The notes beneath the pieces were generated by a model. That model was not told where the DNA came from. It made no database searches and saw nothing but the letters and a program-made list of their open reading frames with translations. Below are positions 55,651 through 64,000 of a stretch of 64,000 nucleotides of DNA, in pieces. Both the position numbers and the translations under genes were made by a program. The DNA lies in NCBI RefSeq assembly GCF_945859685.1, contig NC_079147.1, positions 68,292,946 through 68,356,945 on the forward strand. Reading direction: 5' to 3'. The stretch comes from Eupeodes corollae. Taxonomy: Eukaryota > Arthropoda > Insecta > Diptera > Syrphidae. How positions within the stretch are numbered: position 1 is the stretch's first letter; each line of letters starts with the position of its first letter.

Positions 55651-56310
55651 TCAAAAATGAGTACAATTGAAAATTTTCAAATAAAATAAATGTTTTATTG
55701 GTATTTTGCTTTTGAACTTCATTAGTGTATTGGCGATTTGTGTCCGAATGCGTTGTCCTGTAGTAAGATAGCTAGAACTAGCTTGGACTACTGGTTCATT
55801 TAAAACTTCCCGGGTGTTTTTGGTTTCGTTTAACGAGAAAGTTGATTCACTTTTGAAATGGATGCAGATATTATGGAGCGCTGCACAAACGTTGATGATT
55901 TTGATAGCTTTTGCAGGTGTATAGTGCAATTCCCTTGCATCAAGAAGACATCTCCATCTGTTTTTAAAAACACCGTTGATTCTTTTACTTGTGTTGTGGC
56001 AACGTGAGTGGACTTCGTCAAATTTCTATTGAAGTGAACCACTCTCTGGTGTTCTATACGGAGTCAAAAGCCATGGCTCTAAGGGGTACCCAGCATCTCC
56101 TGCAACAAATAGGGATAACTGAGGTTTGTGTTCAAAAATAACTTTAAATAATTACCCAGCATCCAAACATTTTTGATATCCTGCAAATAGTCACTTTCTA
56201 TCTTTGATCTCAGCGCATTCACATTCCAAATAAAATAAAATGCACGACTGGGTCGCACGAACTTGCTCCTGTATGCTAAGATTATGTTTAAAAAAGTACT
56301 TACATATATA
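55651..56310 (-). pseudogene. PIF/Harbinger transposase, C-terminal half with an intron
   Basis: The minus translation shows FIWNVNALRSKIESDYLQDI, then after a 56-bp intron the GDAGYPLEPWLLTPY-type block (second catalytic Asp), a CHNTSKRINGVFKNRWRCLL-type block (with the conserved RWRCLL) and LHYTPAKAIKIINVCAALHN, the hallmark C-terminal motif of Harbinger transposases (DDE_Tnp_4). This nuclease cuts at TIRs and inserts at TWA sites. There are a few frameshifts (near 55,990 and 56,050). The N-terminal half is probably the piece at 60480-61095, 4.2 kb away on the same strand. Confidence 0.88.
56100..56155 (-). other. 56-bp GT-AG intron in the Harbinger transposase gene
   Basis: On the minus strand the sequence is GTAATTATTT...TTTGTTGCAG. 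Removing it places the codons for WMLG directly before the DAGYP codons, the order conserved in this transposase family, with phase 1 at the junction. About 56 bp with a pyrimidine-rich 3' end is the usual size and form of a short fly intron. Confidence 0.8.
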
Positions 56311-56713
56311 TATAAGATTTAAAAATATACCTGTAAATTAAGTTTGTCTTCAAAGATATAAATGCCATTATGTACAATTGTACATAATGAAAGCCATACC
56401 ACCAAACCTCTCATGAAAAGAAACTTTTAGGGCGACCAGTACCAGATGCCGAGTCGTTGGCGTGGCTTTAGTATCGAAAGCGGGAGCGAGAGAAAAATAT
56501 TATTTCCATTCCCATAAGCAGCCAGCAGAATAAGGGATATAATTAATTTTCGACCCAAAAAGTCTACACAATTTCCTTCATTCTTCTTGAGTCTATCCTT
56601 GTATATATTTTCACATAAAGAGCTTCCATATGAAGGTTGATGAATTTGTTTTTGTTTTATTTATATCAAAGCACTTTATATAAAAACAAAATGGCTTAAT
56701 ATTGTATCTAAAA
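56311..56713. other. Spacer between Harbinger half and family E
   Basis: It holds a (TATA)n run near 56,305 and a family-F-like scrap 'aagtttgtcttcaaagat' at about 56,341, also seen at 59,533. A 3' splice-like tract ending ...CATACAG (minus strand, about 56,272) could mark an upstream exon border of the transposase. Nothing else is recognisable. Confidence 0.4.
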
Positions 56714-58466
56714 AGAGGCTGGGATGCGACCCACACTGATAACTTCCCATCCCGTCTGTCGATTTGTCTTGCTTAAAAGTTTGTCTATATGTACTCGTAT
56801 CAATTTTTACCAAATTTGAGTAATATTTTTTGTAGATTTTATTTTTTATGAAAAAATGGACTGTTGGATTTTTATATAAAAATTACTGAATATCGAAAAC
56901 AATATTTTCTGTGAAATAAAATAAGTTTCAAGCCAATATTTTTAAGTTTTGAAAAGCTATTTCAGTCAATTCGATTTTTTAAAAAATTTTACCAAATGTT
57001 GAAAACAATATTTCTTATGAGATAAAATTACTTTGAAGCCATTATTTAAAATTTTTGAAAAGATATTTGAATCGAAAATCAATTTTTACCAACTTTTATA
57101 CATTTTTTTAGGTTTTTATTATTTGTAGAAAAACTGTCAATTCGATTTTTTCAAACTTTAACTGAATGTTGACAACAAGATTTTTTGAAAGTTAAAAGTA
57201 GATTAAAGCCAATATCTCAAAGTTTTCAAAAGATATTTGAGTCGAAAATCAATTTTTACCAACTTTTATAAATTTTTTTTTTAGGTTTTTATTTTTTGTA
57301 AAAAAACTGTCAATTCGATTTTTTTCAAACTTTCACTGAATGTTGACAACAAGATTTTTTGAAAGATAAAAGTAGATTAAAGCCAATAACTCAAAGTTTT
57401 GAAAAGATATTTGAGTCGAAAATCAATTTTACCAACTTTTATAATTTTTTTTTTAGGTTTTTATTTTTTGTAAAAAAACTGTCAATTCGATTTTTTTTAA
57501 ACTTTAATTGTATGTTGAAAACAAGATTTTTTGAAAGGTAAAAGTAAATTAAAGCCAATATCTCAAAGTTTTGAAAAGATATTCGAGTCGAAAATCAATT
57601 TTTACCAACTTTTACAATTTTTTTTTTAGGTTTTTAGTTTTTGTAAAAAAACTGTCAATTCGATTTTTCTCAACATTTTTCAAAATGTTTAAAACAATAT
57701 TTCTTATAAGATAAAATAAGCTTGAAGCCTAAATTTCAAGTTCTTGAAAAGATATTTGAATCGATATTCAATTTTTAACAACTTTGAGTAATGTTTTTTT
57801 TTAGATTTTATTTTTTATAAAAAAAACTGTCAATTAGATTTTTCTCAAAATTTAATCAGATGTCAAAAACATTATTCTTCGCTGCACAAAATTGTTTTAG
57901 AGATGAAATCATATTTCAGTCGTAAAATTTTTGAGGTGACAAATTTTTTTTTTCAGTATTATTGATTTTTAAAAAAAACCGTTATACTGATTTTTTTCAA
58001 AAAATATACCTGATTGGTATCACGTTACAATCTATTATATAAAATTTAATTCAAGTCTCTAGCGTTTTTGGTTCGTAAGATATTTAGGGTTAACCAAAAT
58101 TTTCAACTTTTTTTCAAACTGCTATGGTAAAAAAACCACCCACGCAATTTTCTTGAGAGCCCTTTCTGCATCTTTCTGCCTTATTATCTGTATAACAAAA
58201 TTTATTTGAAGTCGATATCTCTTCTGGTTCTTGAGCTATGGACGACGAAAAAAAACGTCGCGAACGTACGGACGTACGGACGTACGGACGTACGGACGTA
58301 CGGACATACGGACGTACGGACGTACAAACGTACGTACACACGCACGCACAGACATCTTTCTAAAAATCTTTTATTTCGACTCTAGGGACCTTGAAACGTC
58401 GAGAAATGTCAAAATTTTCAATTTGACAAATCGGACCCATTACAATAACTTCCTATGGGAAGTTAA
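56714..58466 (-). repeat. Family E AT-rich tandem-monomer element (E2), inverted copy
   Basis: It is the reverse-complement counterpart of 52161-53598. It shares 'gatgcgacccacactgataa' at the left end and 'aatcggacccattacaataa' at the right. Internal monomers begin at TCGAAAATCAATTTTTACC near 57,072, 57,242, 57,416 and 57,588, and TCGATATTC near 57,761, giving spacings of 170, 174, 172 and 173 bp. The right end has AACTTCC, 4-bp loop, GGAAGTT (58,446-58,463), a potential hairpin. It carries an expanded octamer array at 58,262-58,330. Confidence 0.88.
58262..58335. repeat. Octamer array (ACGGACGT)n
   Basis: About eight units of ACGGACGT or near variants in tandem, followed by looser ACGTACGT/ACACGCACGC sequence. 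The E1 copy has only the loose part at the same place (52,262-52,295), so the array expanded in this copy. The open frames crossing it on both strands (RTDVRTYG repeats) are artefacts of the repeat. Confidence 0.85.
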
Positions 58467-59455
58467 TAAGGGGATGAAACAAACTTTTGCATGCTTACGT
58501 CAGCTGTTTAGGATCTTTTACCGATATTTGTTTTTATTTACATTCATAAGTCTGCTTTTACTTCGGTACGATCGTTGTATATGAAAAATGGTTTGTATTA
58601 TGTATACGGCTACGATGTGATTCAAAGCTTTTTTCCTTTAGATAGAGCTTTATTGTAATTTCATATTACAAGAATCAGGATGGAAAATAAATAAGATAAG
58701 AAAGAGGCAGACCATGAATGTTTAAATTGTAAAGCGATCGCCTATTGGTTGTGTAGTTAGGTAGCAGGTAGATGTCTAAAACGAATAAAGAATAGTTCAT
58801 TGGCGTGCTTAACTTTATGCATATAGATAGATAAGGACATGTTTATGATGATAATGAAGGAATGTTATTGGTAGCTAAAAGGTACATACTACATTCTTCT
58901 TTACTATAAGTTTTCAGCTCTAACATGGAGTTTTTACGTTCAGTTTATTTATTTTGTTAAATTTTAAAAAAATAACAAGCATACGTACCGGTACAAGAAA
59001 TTGCTATTGGATTTTAGTTATGAAGTGACACGTAAGCAGTAGTTATAGAAGTTGTACGTAATACCTTTATAAGTAGGTATAATGTGTATACGTTGAAAAA
59101 GTGATTCTAATAGAAAATACATATACTCTTTCTGGCCCGTTTCTTTAACTTGTACTAAGTATTTATTCTTTTATATAGGCGAAGGCAAGTAAATCATGTG
59201 TAAAACAACCTTATTCGTAAAAAATAATATTTTAAAATCACATATACAAAGTTACCAAGATATTACTTCTTAATAGACACTTTAAAATAGATTGTTGATT
59301 AAATATATCATATTCGTTAATCCGATACAGTTGCGCTACATGGGCGGCCATCGTCGGTATTTACAATAATTTTAGTTATAAAAATACATAAATATGTATC
59401 AAATGTACTTATTTAGATAAAAGCTAGGAATTTAATTACAAATTTGTCAAAATAA
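58467..59455. other. Unassigned AT-rich DNA
   Basis: No gene or shared repeat is recognised. The sequence is AT-rich with several GTACGTA/GTACCGGTAC scraps near 58,980-59,060. Confidence 0.5.
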
Positions 59456-60425
59456 TGCGCTCTTTCGGGCTCATGCACAGTTAAAATATTAAAAAAAAAA
59501 ATGATTTTAATATTCAAAATTTCGCCCGAAAAATAAGTTTGTCTTCAAAAATTTAAATGCCATTTTATAAATAAAAAACATTTTATTTTTCGAATTTTTT
59601 TTATGAAAATCGTTAGAGCGGTTTTTTTTTAAATTAATTTTTTATATATAAAATTTTTCGATTTTGTTCTAAAAATATTTTTGGTACGCAGTTGTTTAGA
59701 GATTGTTAATAGACGCTATACGTTTGAATTTCGTGAAAAATGTTGACCCGTTTTTGAGATATCGAATTTTGAAAAAATAAAATTCAATATTTTTTTAAAA
59801 ATCCAAACAATAAAAAATTACACTTTTGATAATCAAATATTGTTAAAGCAATATAAGAGCTTATTCAGAAAATTATTGAAATCGGTTAATAAATTACTGA
59901 GAAAATTAAAAAACAAAATAACGGTTCTATGAGCGGTACCTTTCCTGAGCAATACAAAAATTTGTTTTTCTTATTAAAAGAAGCCAAGTTAAAAAATAAA
60001 ATTTTAGAGAAAATTTAAAGAAAATCTATCGGTTTGTTTTTGAGAAAATTCGAATTTTCGTTTTTTGCCCAAAAATATTGTATGGTGGCCACTGTTAGTT
60101 TTGATCTTAAAAAAAAAAATGAAAAAAACGCCTAACGCTAATCTGCTCAAAACCTTAACTTCCATGTTTGAACTCAATCGACCCAATGGTTTAGGCTGTA
60201 GGAGCGTGGACAGACAGACAAAACCGACCGGACGGAATCGCGGGACCCACTTTTTTCGACTTGTCTACCATCGTAATATCATGTTTGATTAAAATCTCGA
60301 GTTCGAAATTTTGCACGAATGCAAAACTTGCCATATAGTTCCTATATGTCGCAAGTAATAATTGTGATAAGCTCCTGGGTGGGAGCATCAAGGAAACGAA
60401 TTCTGAGAGAATTGTCACATACCTG
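59456..60425. repeat. Family F AT-rich repeat-like block
   Basis: A poly-A/T-rich stretch in the style of family E but with its own sequence ('gttgacccgtttttgagata', 'ttttgatcttaaaa', then a GC-rich 'gtggacagacagacaaaacc' at about 60,207 and 'cctatatgtcgcaagtaata' near the end). A scrap of it recurs at 56,341. The lone GACAGACAGAC run recalls the GACAGACAGG at the E1 end. It is treated as a repeat mainly on composition. Confidence 0.45.
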
Positions 60426-60479
60426 TATATTATTTTTTTTTATTATTAATTAATTATTATTGTTTTAATTATTAATTAT

Positions 60480-61095
60480 TAACAAGACTTACGAGCAAAA
60501 TATTTAAACTTAATGATCCCTTCCTGTTGTAAAACAGATGTTTATTGAATGCCGGTGAAATGGTGTTCACATGGATCAAAACATCCAATAAGACCTGGTA
60601 AGTTCAGTTTTCCATAAAATGTTTAAGCAATTTCAAGCTCTTAATCTAGAGTTGGCCAAGTAATCTACTGAGGGCAAAGAGCCTCTTCAAATATGTAGAG
60701 AACTTCTGGTAGTACTAGACTAAAAGTGCTTTGCAATAACCCAATTTCATAGTCCTTACCCACTTTTTTTTGATAGCAACCTTCCGCAAAAAATCAAAAA
60801 ATCGCAAACAAGCGGCAAGCTTTACAATTGATTGTATAGCAAATTTTTGCTTCGTTGGAGGCAAGGCATTTGAAACGACATCTAGCAGAAACCTAAAAGC
60901 TGGTTTATTGAGCCTGTAATACTGTTGAAATCTGGAAATAATGCACCTTTAACAAACACAAAATTAGAAAAATATACATTTCATTCTTACAATGGATTAC
61001 GATGATCCCTTAAATGCCTTTGAATGGCCCGTTCTACCATCCTTTTTTCTTCCTCCAAGACCATTCGCAGTGCAATGCTTATCATTATTTTTTCC
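60480..61095 (-). pseudogene. PIF/Harbinger transposase, N-terminal half
   Basis: The minus translation has ALRMVLEEEKRMVERAIQRH and LRDHRNPL near 61,080-60,990, then FQQYYRLNKPAFRFLLDVVS, KFAIQSIVKLAACLRFF, and near 60,600 LPGLIGCFD (first catalytic Asp) followed after a frameshift by NKHLFYNRKGSLSLNIL. These are the usual Harbinger blocks before the DAGYP region. The next bases, CTCGTAAGTC, look like a splice donor, so an intron may have housed the family E and F repeats that now separate the two halves. Several stops are present. Confidence 0.82.
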
Positions 61096-62194
61096 TTCTA
61101 TATTCTCTTTTTATTGTAAATTATTAATCTTTTTAATTATTCGTTGACGGTGTCGAAACAAAAATGCACTTCACTAGGGTTGTTCGTTTTCTAGACACGA
61201 ATACTCACATACCAAAAAACGAAAGGGGAAATTTTGAATGTCCACTTGCGCAAATAGATTTTTTTATTGGTGAGAAATTGATTGGGGCGGTTTTAAAAAT
61301 GTCTTGTCGTACGCAGAGTTCAGAAATTTAACAGGAAACTGCGGCATTACATACATTTTAATGAGTTTTTATGTTAAACAAGAAATGTAGGTTTAGACTT
61401 CATTTCTCTGTTTTTATCAGAGATGGGGAAATTTATTGAGAACTCACTTTGCTGAACATGACATTTTTTCGAATTGTCAGTTCTGATTCGAAGCGAAATT
61501 TCGTTCGGTCGAAACTCGTAATAGCTTTTTAAATTCCGGGCGAACAAAAATATTTCGGGTGAATGATTTTCCGGGCAAAACTCACAATAAGGCCATTTGC
61601 AATAGTAGATAAAAATGTATTAAAACTAACTTTAATAGTAGTGATTCAAACTAAGCAACTTTTCAAGCACAACCCAACTACAGCAAAAACATCGACTACT
61701 CAAGCAATAGTCAAAACTATGAACAAATACATTGAAAGACTGGATTTTTATCCTTTAGTTAACAAGCCCTCAAGTGGTTGTTAATTCCGTTAACTTGTTT
61801 ACGTTTAACCACAGTGCGAGCTTCAGGAAAAACAGGAAGGATTTAAGAGGAAATACCGATGCAGATTGGTGATTAAATTTAAAATATTAAAATGATAAAT
61901 TGAGATAGAGTTTGGTGAAACATTCGATATTCACCATGTGCGGTTAAAAAAAGAATATCTACAGTACTGTTAAGTATCCGAAAATGAGCTCAAGCCTAAA
62001 CTGATAAGCATTCCTGGAAGTGCGAGTATTACCAACGAATTGTTCGAGGGAGGGAATGGAATGATCATTCAATAAGAGGTTATCTATGATACACATGCTA
62101 TGTTCTCAAAGTTGATTGGTTTTCTGAATGCAAGTGTCAATTGTGAATAGTAGCATCCGGGATAAGTTACGATTTAATGGTAACAGAAAACATT
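61096..62194. other. Unassigned DNA
   Basis: No gene is recognised. 'ttccgggcgaacaaaaat' at about 61,534 resembles 'tttcgggcgagcaaaaaatc' at 55,394 in the same orientation; this could be a shared repeat at both sides of the Harbinger region, but it is not inverted and so does not qualify as a TIR. Confidence 0.45.
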
Positions 62195-63160
62195 GAGTTC
62201 TTGAAGCATCAAATTCTACACGGTTCTTAATTCCTCGGTATACAATGCTAACGAGATCGGAATTTAATGAGCTTATCAAGAAAAGAATATGAAAAGTAGA
62301 GGGAACTGTCTTATAGATTTGAAGTGGCAGAAAAAAGATCTTTTATGAATATAAAGAAGAGAGTTCGAAACAAAACGGACCGCCGGGTCCGGGAACACGA
62401 GCATTTATTTTATGATTTTTTGATTTGAAACAATTCAATAAAACTGGTATTGAATGGTTAGAAAGGTAATTTCTAATCCAACGAATAAATTATTCATTGA
62501 TACCAAAAACACGCATTTCAATAAGAGAAATGGTTGCCAAGTACTTTTCAGATATCAAGTTAAATAATCTCACTTTCTCCAAAAAGTTGTAAATATTTGT
62601 TCCACTGTTCGGTAAGATAAACCATGAGATCGATTGGACCTATTGCTACGAAAGCCATACCGCCGGTCATTGAGAAACTCTTGTTCTTAGAGATATTTTT
62701 TAGCTGATAATAATTAACTAGCGTTTCCATGACTTTGGAAAGAATGGACGGAATTACTATTTGACAATAAATGGAGGAGTTGAAGGATAGGCCTTTTTTA
62801 ATGACGGGCTGGGCAAGTGCTGTTTGACATCCGTTCGTAAAGAGACCTATAGTGTATGATATATAAAAAAGCTTGCGCAGCGTTGAAGCACACCTCTTCC
62901 AAACAAAAGAGGGGATACTATGCAGGCCAGTGGATTTGTGTTTATCAAAGTCTTTTAGAAATCTTGAAACACCAATGCAAAGGAAGATCTGTTCCATAAA
63001 TTCGTTTAAGTTCTCAAGAACAGGAATATTCATGACAGTCTTCTGTTGCGTTGAACTAATAGCAAACTGTGCTGCAAGAAACTTGACCTTAACAATCGAG
63101 CTTATATAGTGAGTGTCATTGTAGACGAGCATTGGAACCGAGAATGACATGGTGTTTCGT
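62195..63160 (-). mobile_element. LINE-D copy 2, reverse-transcriptase fragment
   Basis: The minus frame 62560-63150 matches LINE-D copy 1 block for block: VYNDTHYIS versus VVNDTPFVS, LAAQFA, FLKDFDKHKSTG, TALAQPVIKKG, ILSKVMETLVNYYQLK, LTEQWNKYL and FGESEII. Downstream of a break come MRVFGIN, LLNRSI-equivalent and a GVPQG block changed to RVPGPGG (about 62,375). It ends near the ASKTQCF block at about 62,200. It has no poly-A tail and is not functional. Confidence 0.8.
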
Positions 63161-63199
63161 ACATTTTTTTCAATTGACCAAAATTTTTACTTCCCTGAT

Positions 63200-64000
63200 C
63201 ACTGGTTTCGATGTGCTCTGCATGATCCAGCCATCTCAGTCGTTGGAGTTTTTTTTTTCCGTCAGGTTAAGGTCTACGTCAATGCACAGCCCGAGAAACT
63301 CCTTGTTCCATATTCTCCACCATTCACCTTCTATGCATACGGTTCTGTAGATCACACGAAGAACTTTTCTTTCGAAACGATCCAAAGAGTTTTCATCCAC
63401 TTCTGTCATAGTCCAAGCTACTGTACCGTATAGCAGAAGGGGGATAATTAGGGCTTTACTACTTAATTGCTTTCTTAGCCCAAAAAAACAGCGGTTAGCA
63501 AGAGTTATTCTTTGTTTGATCTCATCGCTAGTGTTATCTTCGACATTAATAGCTGAGCCCAGGGAGACAAAGCTCTTAACTATTTGACCGAGATTTCGGT
63601 GTTGCAGGTCCTTTCGTGATGACAACATGTAGGTACTTTGTTTAGCCCTCATTAACCTTTAAGCCCATGTTTTTCCGCCTCCGTCTCAATACTCACAAAC
63701 GCCCCATTGACAACATGCTGATTTTTTGATTATACTAATGTCATCAGCAAATGTCAATAATTGTCAAGAATTTGAAAGCTAATATCTCAAGTGTTGACGG
63801 GGGACGATGTTAAAGAAATTACATGAGAGCCTTTGACATCAAAAGGTTCTGTTCAGTTGTTCTCAACCTCCTCTACAGTTGGTACAATTAACAGGGTCTC
63901 CTTTTTTCAATTTCGGAAAAACAATACTGAGATTCCATTCATGGGGCATGGTTTCTTCCAAACATATGTTGCCATCTGCTCCACCAGCTTTGTTAGACTT
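63200..64000 (-). mobile_element. LINE-A copy 8, running off the window
   Basis: From the plus-strand left: the RLRWLGHVERM region (about 63,215-63,245), then a frame 63236-63652 with YMLSSRKDLQHRNLGQIVKS, FVSLGSAINVEDN, LANRCFFGLRKQLSSKALII and VLRVIYRTVCIEG, then YADD-region remnants (about 63,740) and the fingers region toward 64,000. The 3' terminal 150 bp and TAAG tail are missing. The 5' part lies beyond the window. Confidence 0.85.

Noticed and set aside
56714..58466. Evenly spaced repeats resembling a CRISPR array
   Set aside because: Repeat units are about 172 bp, diverged, AT-rich and without distinct spacers, in a eukaryotic transposon-rich context. They are satellite-like monomers.
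58231..58584. 117-codon open frame rich in RTDVRTYG repeats, with a second one on the opposite strand
   Set aside because: It arises from the ACGGACGT octamer array, which lacks stops in several phases on both strands. No domain is present.
55394..61560. Shared GGGCGARCAAAAAT motif at both sides of the Harbinger region as its TIRs
   Set aside because: The two occurrences are in direct, not inverted, orientation and no TWA duplication could be placed next to them.

Overview
This window looks like a transposon-dense, AT-rich, gene-poor (intergenic or large-intron) stretch of an insect nuclear genome, probably a true fly (Diptera). The fly assignment is an inference from the mix of elements: a Ty3/gypsy element, jockey-type and endonuclease-type LINEs, Helitrons, Tc1-like and PIF/Harbinger transposons, and a tRNA-like SINE. 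I found no host protein-coding gene, rRNA or genuine tRNA gene that I can support. Almost every long open frame belongs to a mobile element.

Layout. 2.1-3.4 kb: an AT-rich repeat (family E) abutting the 3' end of a Helitron helicase gene. 3,417-13,604: one complete, apparently intact Ty3/gypsy-type LTR retrotransposon (LTRs of 2,225 bp with no indel between them, 4-bp target duplication AGAA, gag, and pol reached through a likely -1 frameshift). It sits inside the Helitron helicase reading frame, which resumes at 13,605. 13.7-15.5 kb: a LINE-R fragment and a decayed Ty1/copia pol. 15.5-28.9 kb: many copies of LINE-A, an endonuclease/reverse-transcriptase LINE ending in (TAAG)n, plus a jockey-like element (LINE-C) split by a tandem pair of LINE-A copies inside one 12-bp target duplication. 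28.9-32.0 kb: mostly unassigned DNA with a striking palindromic motif cluster near 29.1 kb. 32.0-40.4 kb: LINE-A, its sister LINE-B, another LINE (LINE-G) and a first SINE copy. 40.4-42.5 kb: a second, broken Helitron Rep/helicase.

43.7-49.9 kb: a Tc1-like transposon flanked by TA, opened by two later LINE insertions (LINE-D and LINE-R). 51.6-52.2 kb: a second SINE copy with a 280-bp MITE inserted in its tRNA-like head. 52.2-53.6 and 56.7-58.5 kb: two inverted copies of repeat family E, built from monomers of about 172 bp. 55.6-61.1 kb: a PIF/Harbinger transposase gene in two halves, one keeping a 56-bp GT-AG intron. 62.2-64.0 kb: LINE-D and LINE-A fragments running to the window edge.

How the parts work together. 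The complete LTR element could encode its own gag, protease, reverse transcriptase, RNase H and integrase. LINE-A appears to be the partner of the SINE, because the two share a 3' tail. Family E starts directly after a Helitron helicase stop codon, which makes a Helitron/Helentron origin worth testing. The nested insertions give a relative order: Helitron before the LTR element; LINE-C before LINE-A; Tc1-like before LINE-D and LINE-R; SINE before MITE. All coordinates of decayed elements are by-eye estimates and may be off by tens of bases.
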